The notes below the pieces were generated by a model. That model had not been told where the DNA came from. It saw only the letters and a program-made list of their open reading frames with translations, and did not search any database. Below are positions 17,603 to 25,380 of a stretch of DNA of 33,224 nt, piece by piece. Origin of the DNA: an uncultured Alphaproteobacteria bacterium (lineage in GTDB: Bacteria > Pseudomonadota > Alphaproteobacteria > Methylaequorales > Methylaequoraceae); assembly GCA_902567115.1 (NCBI GenBank), contig CACFLF010000005.1, positions 1 to 33,224 of the forward strand, given 5' to 3'. The translations under genes were made by a program, and so were the position numbers. Every line of letters begins with the position of its first letter. Position 1 is the first letter of the stretch.

Positions 17603-17767
17603 TTTTTTCGCATTTTTAAAAGTGTTGTTAACAAAAGTTCGATTTTTTAATTTATAGCCTATAAATTTTTGAAAATAAACAAAAAAAAATTTTAATAAAA
17701 TTAATTTTTATTTATTTAAATTTATATTAAGTGATTTTTAATTTAAAATTGTATGGAATATTACTGA
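17603..17767. other. AT-rich spacer between lipoprotein gene and tRNA-Arg
   Basis: No gene, stem-loop or repeat is recognisable here. The sequence is almost entirely A and T with long A and T runs. It must carry the promoters of the leftward lipoprotein gene and the rightward tRNA, but no convincing -35/-10 pair stands out against the AT-rich background. Confidence 0.5.
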
Positions 17768-17844
17768 GTGCCCGTAGCTCAACTGGATAGAGCATCTGAC
17801 TACGAATCAGAAGGTTGGGAGTTCGACTCTCTCCGGGCACGCCA
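17768..17844 (+). tRNA. tRNA-Arg (anticodon ACG)
   Basis: A full cloverleaf can be drawn. The acceptor stem GTGCCCG pairs with CGGGCAC (17834-17840), followed by discriminator G and an encoded CCA (17842-17844). The D arm is GCTC/GAGC. The anticodon stem TCTGA/TCAGA encloses loop CTACGAA with anticodon ACG, expected to be edited to ICG for reading CGN codons. The T arm is GGGAG, TTCGACT, CTCTC. Confidence 0.97.
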
Positions 17845-17855
17845 AAAAAACTTTA

Positions 17856-17902
17856 ATACTACTGGTTGACAATACTTTATCTTTAATTACTATATGTTGT
17901 GT
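17856..17902 (+). promoter_or_regulatory. Probable tandem NrdR boxes over the nrdAB promoter
   Basis: The 16-mer at 17887-17902 (TTACTATATGTTGTGT) matches the NrdR-box consensus at about 13 of 16 positions. A weaker copy at 17856-17871 keeps the CTA-N4-TTG core and begins exactly 31 bp earlier, about three helical turns, as in known NrdR pairs. TTGACA (17866-17871) and TACTAT (17888-17893), 16 bp apart, form a plausible sigma-70 promoter covered by the two boxes. This predicts repression of nrdAB by NrdR, whose gene is not in this window. Confidence 0.6.
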
Positions 17903-17938
17903 TTCACAATTTTATTTTAAGAGTAGGAAATTTATTAA

Positions 17939-19801
17939 ATGAATCAATCTAACGTAAATATACTGGATCTAGCAGCACAAAAACTAGAGAATAAAGAACC
18001 CAAACAGAAACCAAGGCAACTCCAAACTGAAAGCTCTAGAGATAAGTTTTTAACTGATTTTGGAAAGGCGACACTGATAGACAGATATCTTCTCCCCGGA
18101 GAGAAGTTTCAAGATATGTTTATGAGGGTAGCAAAATGTTATAGTGACAATGATGCTCACGCTCAAAGAATATATGAGTATATTTCAAAGCTTTGGTTTA
18201 TGCCAGCAACTCCTATCCTTTCAAATGGAGGCGCCAAAAGGGGCTTGCCAATATCTTGTTTTTTAAATACAGTTCACGATAGTCTTGATGGAATTCTATC
18301 AACATGGGGAGAAAACGTGTGGCTTGCGTCAAACGGAGGTGGCATAGGAACATATTGGGGTGAAGTTAGATCGATTGGAGAGACAGTCAAAAAATCTGGA
18401 CAAACCTCAGGTATCATTCCCTTTGTCAGAGTTATGGATTCTTTAACACTAGCAATTTCTCAGGGTTCTCTCAGAAGAGGTTCAGCGGCTTGCTATCTTG
18501 ACATTCATCATCCAGAGATAGAGGAGTTTTTAGAAATAAGAAAACCTTCAGGTGATTTTAATAGAAAAAGTTTAAACCTGCACCACGGCATTAACATAAC
18601 AGACGAGTTTATGGAATGTGTTAAACATAACAAAGAGTTTTGTCTTAAAAGTCCCAAAACCAATGAAACGCTCAGAAAAGTAAATGCTAGGGAACTTTGG
18701 CAAAAAATACTTGAGACAAGAATGCAGACCGGAGAGCCTTATTTGGTCTTTATGGATACAGTAAATAAAAATATGGCCAAACATCAGCAAAAGCTTGGAA
18801 TGAAAGTTAGAACCTCCAACCTATGTAGTGAAATTATGCTACACACTGGCTTAGATCATCATGGAAAAGACAGAACTGCAGTATGTTGTCTCTCATCCGT
18901 AAATTTAGAAAAATGGGACGAATGGTCAGGGCAAATAAACTTCATAGAGGACATAATGAGATTTTTAGATAATGTCCTCGAAGACTTTATTGATAATGCA
19001 CCCGATTCAATGAAAAATGCAATTTACTCAGCTAAAATGGAAAGATCAGTTGGTCTCGGAGCCATGGGCTTTCATAGTTTTCTTCAGAAAAAAGGCGTTC
19101 CGTTTGAAAGTGCAGTTGCCAAAAGCTGGAATGCAAAATTCTTCAAGCATTTAAAAAAAGAAGCTGATAAAGCGTCACTGATTCTTGCTATGGAAAGAGG
19201 AGCTTGCCCTGACGCCTCAGAGATGGGAGTAAAAGCTAGATTTAGTCACAAACTAGCGATAGCACCTACAGCATCAATTAGTATCATTTGTGGTGGAACA
19301 AGTGCTTGCGTTGAACCTATACCTGCTAACATCTACACACATAAAACCCTTTCAGGTTCTTTCACAGTAAAAAATAAATATCTGGAGGATTTATTAGATT
19401 CGAAAGGTCTAAACACTGAAAAAATTTGGCAAAGTATTTTGGAAAATGATGGATCCATATCCCATCTTAAGGAATTAAGCGAAAACGAGAAAGCAGTTTT
19501 CAAAACAGCATTTGAAATCGATCAGAGGTGGATAGTAGAAATGGCTGCAGATAGAACTCCATACATATGCCAAAGTCAATCAATAAATCTTTATTTGTCA
19601 GCAGATATTGATAAATGGGATTTAATGATGCTTCATTGGAAGGCGTGGGAGTTAGGTATTAAAAGTTTGTATTATTGCCGATCTAAATCTATACAAAGAG
19701 CAAGTTATGCTGGGGTAGAAGCCGACAATACAAAACAATGGCCCTCTAAAAATATAGTAGAGGAGAAAACAGATTATGAGGAATGTTTGTCGTGTCAATA
19801 A
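17939..19801 (+). CDS. nrdA: Class I ribonucleotide reductase, large subunit (no ATP cone)
   Basis: Reduces ribonucleoside diphosphates to deoxy forms for DNA synthesis, with NrdB encoded next. Expected residues are present: redox Cys C107 and C316/C317 (AVCCLSSVNL), catalytic triad N294, C296, E298 (SNLCSEI), radical-path Tyr pair Y578-Y579 (LYYCRS), and a C-terminal Cys pair C616/C619 (EECLSCQ). At 620 residues it is shorter than the E. coli enzyme (about 760). The N-terminus goes almost straight into the catalytic barrel, so there is no room for the ATP-cone that senses dATP. The ATG at 17939 has AGGA about 10 nt upstream. It is the first gene of nrdAB, 94 nt after the tRNA. Confidence 0.96.
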   Translation: MNQSNVNILDLAAQKLENKEPKQKPRQLQTESSRDKFLTDFGKATLIDRYLLPGEKFQDMFMRVAKCYSDNDAHAQRIYEYISKLWFMPATPILSNGGAKRGLPISCFLNTVHDSLDGILSTWGENVWLASNGGGIGTYWGEVRSIGETVKKSGQTSGIIPFVRVMDSLTLAISQGSLRRGSAACYLDIHHPEIEEFLEIRKPSGDFNRKSLNLHHGINITDEFMECVKHNKEFCLKSPKTNETLRKVNARELWQKILETRMQTGEPYLVFMDTVNKNMAKHQQKLGMKVRTSNLCSEIMLHTGLDHHGKDRTAVCCLSSVNLEKWDEWSGQINFIEDIMRFLDNVLEDFIDNAPDSMKNAIYSAKMERSVGLGAMGFHSFLQKKGVPFESAVAKSWNAKFFKHLKKEADKASLILAMERGACPDASEMGVKARFSHKLAIAPTASISIICGGTSACVEPIPANIYTHKTLSGSFTVKNKYLEDLLDSKGLNTEKIWQSILENDGSISHLKELSENEKAVFKTAFEIDQRWIVEMAADRTPYICQSQSINLYLSADIDKWDLMMLHWKAWELGIKSLYYCRSKSIQRASYAGVEADNTKQWPSKNIVEEKTDYEECLSCQ

Positions 19802-19834
19802 TTTTAACAATTTAAACATAAATAAGGAGAAAAA

Positions 19835-20869
19835 ATGGACGGAAACAAAAACGATTTAATTGAAAATAAAAAACCAGGTCTTTTGACCTCATCTCACTCT
19901 TATAAGCCTTTTAGGTACCCTTGGGCTTTTGATTTCTGGAAAAGACAACAACAAGTTCACTGGATGCCGGAAGAAGTTCCTTTAGGTGAAGACTGTAAAG
20001 ACTGGGTTATTAAATTAAATGATAATGAAAGAAATCTATTAACTCAAATTTTCAGATTTTTTACTCAATCTGATGTTGAAGTAAATGACAATTATATGGA
20101 GAGATATTCTCAGGTATTCAAACCTACAGAAGTAAAGATGATGATGTCTGCTTTTTCAAACATTGAAACTGTTCACATTGCAGCATATGCGCTTTTGCTA
20201 GAAACAATCGGAATGCCAGATACGGAATTTTCTGCATTCTTAAAATATAAAGAGATGGCAGATAAGCATGACTACATGCAGCAGTTTACCATTGATTCAA
20301 ATCACGAAATTGCAAAAACAGTAGCAATGTTTGGAGGATTTACCGAAGGATTACAACTTTTTGCAAGTTTTGCAATGCTTCTAAATTTTCCAAGACACAA
20401 TAAAATGAGAGGAATGGGTCAAATAGTTACATGGTCTGTTAGAGACGAATCTCTTCATTGCGAAGGAATGGTGAAACTCTTCCATGAATTTGTGAGAGAA
20501 ACAAAATGCATGACCAAAAAATTGAAAAACGAAATAAATGAATGTTGTGTAAAAGTAGTTGAATTAGAAGATAATTTTATTGATTTAGCCTTTGAAATGG
20601 GACCAGTTGAAGGAATGGAGCCGAACGATATCAAAAATTATATCAGATACATAGCCGACTGGAGACTTAAACAACTTAGTTTAGAACCAATGTTTGGGAT
20701 AAAAGAACACCCTTTACCTTGGTTAACAGAAATACTAAATGGCGTTGAACATGCTAATTTTTTTGAGGCAAGAGCTACTGAGTATTCTAAAGTTGCAACA
20801 TCTGGAAATTGGGATGGAAAAGAGGGTGTTTGGTCAACGTTCGACAAAAAACTTAAGAGCTTTGGTTAA
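19835..20869 (+). CDS. nrdB: Class I ribonucleotide reductase, small subunit
   Basis: Makes and stores the radical used by NrdA. The 344 residues hold the di-metal ligands D80, E111, H114, E171, E205 and H208, with a Tyr (Y118) four residues after H114 (ETVHIAAY) at the position of the stable tyrosyl radical. It therefore looks like a Tyr-radical rather than a Phe-type enzyme; which metals are used cannot be told from sequence. There is no N-terminal ATP cone on this subunit either. The ribosome site AAGGAG is strong, 6 nt before the ATG. It starts 33 nt after nrdA and ends 5 nt from the convergent mscS-type gene. Confidence 0.96.
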   Translation: MDGNKNDLIENKKPGLLTSSHSYKPFRYPWAFDFWKRQQQVHWMPEEVPLGEDCKDWVIKLNDNERNLLTQIFRFFTQSDVEVNDNYMERYSQVFKPTEVKMMMSAFSNIETVHIAAYALLLETIGMPDTEFSAFLKYKEMADKHDYMQQFTIDSNHEIAKTVAMFGGFTEGLQLFASFAMLLNFPRHNKMRGMGQIVTWSVRDESLHCEGMVKLFHEFVRETKCMTKKLKNEINECCVKVVELEDNFIDLAFEMGPVEGMEPNDIKNYIRYIADWRLKQLSLEPMFGIKEHPLPWLTEILNGVEHANFFEARATEYSKVATSGNWDGKEGVWSTFDKKLKSFG

Positions 20870-20874
20870 TTTCT

Positions 20875-21966
20875 TTATTTTTCTATATATAGAGACTGGG
20901 ATGGAAAGGCAAATGAACACCTTCTTTTCTCTATAATCTTTTTTATTTCAACTGCCAGTCCATCCTTGGCTTTGATAAATTTATTATAATCATTGGTTTT
21001 GGTAAAACATCTTACTAATATATCGATAGAGCTTGGAGCAAACTCGTTGATTTTAACAATAACGGGAGTTGATTCTGAAACAATAAATTCCTTCTTGTTA
21101 GTTCGGATCGAACTTTCAATATCAGAACAAATGTTTTTAAGTTGAAGAATCGTGGTTTTATATTCTACACCAATTATCCAATTTATTCTTCTATTTGATA
21201 TTTCGGTAATATTAACAACAGCATTTTCTGCAAATTGGTAATTTGGGATGAAGCACAAAGACTTATCAAACTTTCGAATTGCAGTTGATCTAAAACCAAT
21301 TCTCTCAACAGTCCCTTCAATAATGCTTTCAATCATAACAACATCGCCTTTTTTAAACCTTTTTTCAACTAATACTAAAATACCTGAAATCAAATTTTTA
21401 AAAAGATCTTGTGCCCCCAACGCTACCGCTACTCCAAACAAACCTAAACCTGCAATTATAGGTCCAACTTTTATTCCCCACACCTCAAGAACAGCAGAAA
21501 ACCCAAGAATAAAAATTATTATTTTAACAGCACTTATTAACCAATCTAACAAGTCCTTTGTTAAAATTGTCTTAAGATTTTTTATTTTACGGCTAAAAGG
21601 TTCTATAATTTTACTAATTAACCAAAATATTGATATAGTAAATAAGGATAGGTTAATATTTTGAAAAAAAAAATTAACTTTTTGAGAAGCAACTAATAAA
21701 CTTGAAGACGCAAAGATTCCCACTGAGACAATAAAGAATTCAACAGGCTTTTCGATTGATACTAAAAATGCTTCTTTGATTTTTGTTTCAGAAAAGCTCA
21801 GAACTAGAGAAATTTTTTTAATTATTAATTTTTTAATTAGATGCCTTGATATGACGAAAAAAACAAGAACAGCTATACATGTTAATATATTCGTGAGAAG
21901 GAAACCTAAAAATGAAACATCCTTAATAAAACTAATTTTTTCTAAAATGTTGTTTAAAATTTCCAT
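20875..21966 (-). CDS. Mechanosensitive ion channel, MscS family
   Basis: Probable small-conductance channel that releases solutes on hypo-osmotic shock, in the inner membrane. The 363 residues have membrane segments at about 20-40, 75-93, 105-122 and 145-162. The MscS pore helix TM3 follows (about 165-198) with GPIIAGLGLFGVAVALGAQD and LISGILVLVEKRFKKGDVV leading into the beta domain. FRSTAIRKFDKSLCFIPN and a C-terminal alpha/beta domain complete the family pattern. It starts 1 nt after the recX stop (ATG at 21966), so the two are probably cotranscribed, although no functional link is known. Confidence 0.92.
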   Translation of the reverse strand: MEILNNILEKISFIKDVSFLGFLLTNILTCIAVLVFFVISRHLIKKLIIKKISLVLSFSETKIKEAFLVSIEKPVEFFIVSVGIFASSSLLVASQKVNFFFQNINLSLFTISIFWLISKIIEPFSRKIKNLKTILTKDLLDWLISAVKIIIFILGFSAVLEVWGIKVGPIIAGLGLFGVAVALGAQDLFKNLISGILVLVEKRFKKGDVVMIESIIEGTVERIGFRSTAIRKFDKSLCFIPNYQFAENAVVNITEISNRRINWIIGVEYKTTILQLKNICSDIESSIRTNKKEFIVSESTPVIVKINEFAPSSIDILVRCFTKTNDYNKFIKAKDGLAVEIKKIIEKRRCSFAFPSQSLYIEK

Positions 21967-21967
21967 T

Positions 21968-22480
21968 TTACATTATTTTGTTGAGAATATTAATAGAATC
22001 TTCATATTCAAAACCTTGTTGAGATAATTTAGACAATACTTTATCAAAAAGTTGTTTATCTGAAATATTTAATTTTTTTTGTTTTTCTACGATATTAGAT
22101 TTATTTAAATAATTAATTAAAAGTGTTTGGTTAAGTGTCTCGTCCATAAATTTTTTTTTTAAAAATAAATTAGCTTTATCTCTGTCAAATTTTGCAGAAA
22201 GAAATTTGTATTTGATTTTTTTTTTGGAGTATCCCTTTTTAACAAAGCTATCGAATGAAATTTCTAACATTCGCTCTTCGTTGAAAAAACCAATTTTCTC
22301 GAAATATTTTAAGGTACCGAAAATCTCTTGAATAAACTTGCGATGATCTAATTCAGAAATTTTTTTTTCCAAATAATCCTTGGTGATTTTTTTTTTTAAT
22401 ATATCCTCGAATTTTCTTTTAGTAACGTTGTACCTTGATAGATAATAGGTTGAATACTTTTTTAAATAGTCAGATATCAT
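21968..22480 (-). CDS. recX: RecX-family regulatory protein
   Basis: RecX-like protein, a modulator of RecA filaments. The 170 residues are Lys-rich and helical, with the RecX three-helix repeats: YLSRYNVTKRKFEDILKKKI (about 14-33), then LKYFEKIGFFNEERMLEISFDSF and KGYSKKKIKYKFLSAKFDRD. The C-terminal repeat is weaker (QQGFEYEDSINIL). recA is not adjacent, unlike in many bacteria. The start ATG at 22480 lies 43 nt from the divergent ABC permease gene. The assignment rests on repeat pattern rather than strict motifs, so it is good but not certain. Confidence 0.78.
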   Translation of the reverse strand: MISDYLKKYSTYYLSRYNVTKRKFEDILKKKITKDYLEKKISELDHRKFIQEIFGTLKYFEKIGFFNEERMLEISFDSFVKKGYSKKKIKYKFLSAKFDRDKANLFLKKKFMDETLNQTLLINYLNKSNIVEKQKKLNISDKQLFDKVLSKLSQQGFEYEDSINILNKIM

Positions 22481-22523
22481 TGTTTATGTTTGATATTATT
22501 ATTAAATTAAACATTTGTGAATT

Positions 22524-23312
22524 ATGTATAATATAAAAAGTTTTAAAGGATTCAATTGGATTGGTTTTTTTACACTGTATAAAAAAGAAGTAAAAAGATT
22601 TTTTAATGTTTTCGCTCAAACAATTTTAGCCCCGGCAGTGACTACTATCTTATTTTATTTGATATTCACATTATCAATGGATAGAGATTTTTTAGTTTCT
22701 GGAAGTCATTCTTACTCTCAATTTCTGGCACCTGGTTTAATTTGTATGTCAATAATGCAAAATTCGTTTGCTAATACATCTTCCTCAATATTAATTTCAA
22801 AAGTTCAAGGTAACATTGTAGATGTGTTAATGCCCCCAATGTCAGAATTAGAATTAACTTTTTCGTACTGCTTAGGTGGCGTTACTAGAGGTCTATTAGT
22901 AGGTTTTTCTGTTGCAGCATTAATCTATCCTTTTGTTTCAATACAAATTTATAACTTTTTTATAATATTTATTTTTGGAGTTTTTTCGTCTTTATTATTG
23001 TCATTGTTAGGAATTTTGTGCGGAATCTGGGCTAAAAAATTTGATCATATGGCGTCAGTTACAAATTTTATTATTTTGCCACTAACATTTCTTTCAGGTA
23101 CTTTTTACACAATAGACAGATTACCAAAATTTTGGCATTTTCTAGCCAGTTGGAATCCATTTTTTTACATGATTGACGGATTTAGGTTTGGCTTTTTAGG
23201 TTACAGTGATAGCAACATAATCATAGGATTATTAATTTTATTGTTTTGCAATTTATTCCTACTAGTTTTTACAATATATGTTTTTAAAAGAGGGTATGGC
23301 TTAAGATCATGA
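22524..23312 (+). CDS. ABC-2 type transporter permease (YadH-like)
   Basis: Inner-membrane permease of the ABC-2 export family. The 262 residues contain six predicted membrane segments (about 35-55, 68-85, 115-135, 143-168, 175-195 and 230-252). The family's segments are visible: LAPGLICMSIMQNSFANTSSS, the coupling region SKVQGNIVDVLMPPMSELEL, and LPLTFLSGTFYTIDRLPKFW followed by NPFFYMIDGFRFGFLG. The substrate is unknown. No ATP-binding subunit is next to it; the one at 30747 belongs to a different cluster. Its TGA overlaps the argD ATG by 4 nt (ATGA), so it is coupled to arginine genes. Confidence 0.88.
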   Translation: MYNIKSFKGFNWIGFFTLYKKEVKRFFNVFAQTILAPAVTTILFYLIFTLSMDRDFLVSGSHSYSQFLAPGLICMSIMQNSFANTSSSILISKVQGNIVDVLMPPMSELELTFSYCLGGVTRGLLVGFSVAALIYPFVSIQIYNFFIIFIFGVFSSLLLSLLGILCGIWAKKFDHMASVTNFIILPLTFLSGTFYTIDRLPKFWHFLASWNPFFYMIDGFRFGFLGYSDSNIIIGLLILLFCNLFLLVFTIYVFKRGYGLRS

Positions 23313-24472
23313 GTATATTAAAGGTATATAATCCTCTAAATATTGAGATTGATCATGGAGACGGAGTTTACCTCTATTGCAAAAAAGGAACAAGATATTT
23401 AGATTTTACGAGCGGTATTGGTGTTACCAGTCTTGGTCACAGTCATCCATCTCTAATATCAGCACTTAAATCTCAAGCTGAAAAAATATGGCATTGTTCA
23501 AATCTTTTTAGAATTGAAAATCAACAAATCGTTGCTGATAAAATTACAGAAAATTCGTTCGCTGAATCAGTGTTTTTTTGTAATTCTGGAACTGAGGCAG
23601 TTGAAGCTGGTATAAAAGTTATAAGAAAATATTTTAATGCTGTAAATGAAAAAAGATTCAAAATTATTTGCGCAAAAAATTCTTTTCATGGAAGAACTTA
23701 TGCAGCTATATCCGCTAGTGGTAAATCAAAATTAACAGAGGGGTTTGAACCAGTATTAAATGGATTTAAACAAGTCGCATTTAACGATAGCAAGGCCGTC
23801 TCAAGGAGTGTAGATAAAGAAACAGCTGCGATAATGATTGAAACAGTTCAGGGTGAGGGTGGAATAACTCCTGCAAAAAAAGAATATTTAAGGGATATTC
23901 AAAAAATAGCTAATGACAATAATCTTCTCTTATTTTTCGATGAGGTTCAATGCGGTGTTGGGAGAACGGGGAAATTTTTAGCCACGGAATGGGTTAAGGA
24001 GTTAAAACCAAATATAGTAGCTATCGCTAAAGGAATAGGTGGAGGTTTCCCTATTGGAGCATTATTGTTGGATAAAAAAACCTCCAAATCAATGGACTTG
24101 GGTTCTCATGGATCAACATTTGGCGGAAATCCTCTTGCAATGGCTGTTGCCGAAGAAGTTTTAAATTTTGTATTAAATGAAGAATTTTTAGATCATGTAA
24201 GGGAAATTGGTTTTAATTTGAGAAAACTCTTAAAGGAAAATATATTAACTAAATTTCCAAAATTAGTTTCAGGTGTTAGAGGTATAGGGTTAATGGTTGG
24301 TTTAGAGGCAATTGAAAGTAATGAAATTCTAATTAAGTCTTTAACTAATGAGAAACTTCTTACTGTAAAGGCAGGACAGAATGTGATAAGAATGTTACCC
24401 CCTTTAATTTTAGAAATGAAACATGTAGAAGAGGCAATCGAAAAAATCGATAAAGCATTTTCAAACTTATAA
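23309..24472 (+). CDS. argD: Acetylornithine/succinyldiaminopimelate aminotransferase
   Basis: PLP aminotransferase of arginine synthesis, possibly also serving the DapC step of the DapD-DapE lysine branch encoded at 6645-8644. The 387 residues show SGTEA (93-97, cofactor phosphate), FHGRT (126-130), DEVQCGVGRTG (211-221) and the Schiff-base K241 in AIAKGIGGGFPIGA. Length and motifs are standard for ArgD. It overlaps the upstream permease by 4 nt and is followed by argF after 1 nt. Confidence 0.96.
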   Translation: MSILKVYNPLNIEIDHGDGVYLYCKKGTRYLDFTSGIGVTSLGHSHPSLISALKSQAEKIWHCSNLFRIENQQIVADKITENSFAESVFFCNSGTEAVEAGIKVIRKYFNAVNEKRFKIICAKNSFHGRTYAAISASGKSKLTEGFEPVLNGFKQVAFNDSKAVSRSVDKETAAIMIETVQGEGGITPAKKEYLRDIQKIANDNNLLLFFDEVQCGVGRTGKFLATEWVKELKPNIVAIAKGIGGGFPIGALLLDKKTSKSMDLGSHGSTFGGNPLAMAVAEEVLNFVLNEEFLDHVREIGFNLRKLLKENILTKFPKLVSGVRGIGLMVGLEAIESNEILIKSLTNEKLLTVKAGQNVIRMLPPLILEMKHVEEAIEKIDKAFSNL

Positions 24473-24473
24473 T

Positions 24474-25379
24474 ATGAAAAAATCATTTAGACATTTCTTA
24501 AACCTTCATGAAATTAGTAAAAAAGATATTGACTTAATTTTAAAGTATAGTCACAGACTAAAGAAAAACTATAAAACAAAACAATTAAAAGAAAAAAAAA
24601 TTTTAGCAATTATTTTTGAAAAACCGTCCACAAGAACCAAGATATCATTTGATGTAGGCATGAAACTCTTAAATGGAGATGTTGTTACTTTGGATCACTC
24701 TGACTCCCAGCTTGGTAGAGGTGAATCTCTAGAAGATACGATGAAAGTTTTGTCAAGTTATGTTGATATAATAGCATATAGGGGTTCAGACGAGTCGAAA
24801 CTTTACAAGCTTTCAGAAATTTCTACTGTCCCGATAATAAACGGATTAACTGATATAAGCCATCCATGTCAAATAATTGCTGATATAATGACATTACAAG
24901 AAAAATTTAGATCTCTCAATAACCTGAATTTAAGTTGGATTGGGGATGGAAATAATGTTTGCAACTCGTGGATACATGCTTCTAAACACTTCGATTTCAA
25001 TTTAAGAATTTCTTGTCCACCTGGAAATTTTCCAGAAAATAAAATTTTAAAAATCTTCAATTCAGGAAACGTTGAACTTTTCAAAAACCCAGTTGAAGCT
25101 GCACTAGATGCTGATGTAATAATTACAGATACTTGGGTGTCTATGGGTATGCAAAGCAATCCAAGAAGATTAAAAAACTTTGAAAAATTTCAAATTAACA
25201 AAGATCTACTAAACAAAACCGGAAGAACAACTTATTTTTTGCATTGCCTTCCAGCTCATAGGGGATGTGAGGTTACTGATGAGGTTATCGATGGTGAGAA
25301 TTCATTAGTTTGGGCAGAAGCTGAAAATAGGTTATATGCTCACCAATCGATACTTTTGTGGTGTTTAAAAAAAATATAA
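24474..25379 (+). CDS. argF: Ornithine carbamoyltransferase
   Basis: Joins ornithine and carbamoyl phosphate to give citrulline. The 301 residues contain the carbamoyl phosphate site STRT (52-55), HPCQ (130-133), the DTWVSMG ornithine loop (about 221-227) and HCLPAHRG near 258-265. The length is normal. argD-argF form a tight pair. Its stop ends 1 nt from the convergent trkH stop codon. Confidence 0.97.
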   Translation: MKKSFRHFLNLHEISKKDIDLILKYSHRLKKNYKTKQLKEKKILAIIFEKPSTRTKISFDVGMKLLNGDVVTLDHSDSQLGRGESLEDTMKVLSSYVDIIAYRGSDESKLYKLSEISTVPIINGLTDISHPCQIIADIMTLQEKFRSLNNLNLSWIGDGNNVCNSWIHASKHFDFNLRISCPPGNFPENKILKIFNSGNVELFKNPVEAALDADVIITDTWVSMGMQSNPRRLKNFEKFQINKDLLNKTGRTTYFLHCLPAHRGCEVTDEVIDGENSLVWAEAENRLYAHQSILLWCLKKI

Positions 25380-25380
25380 A

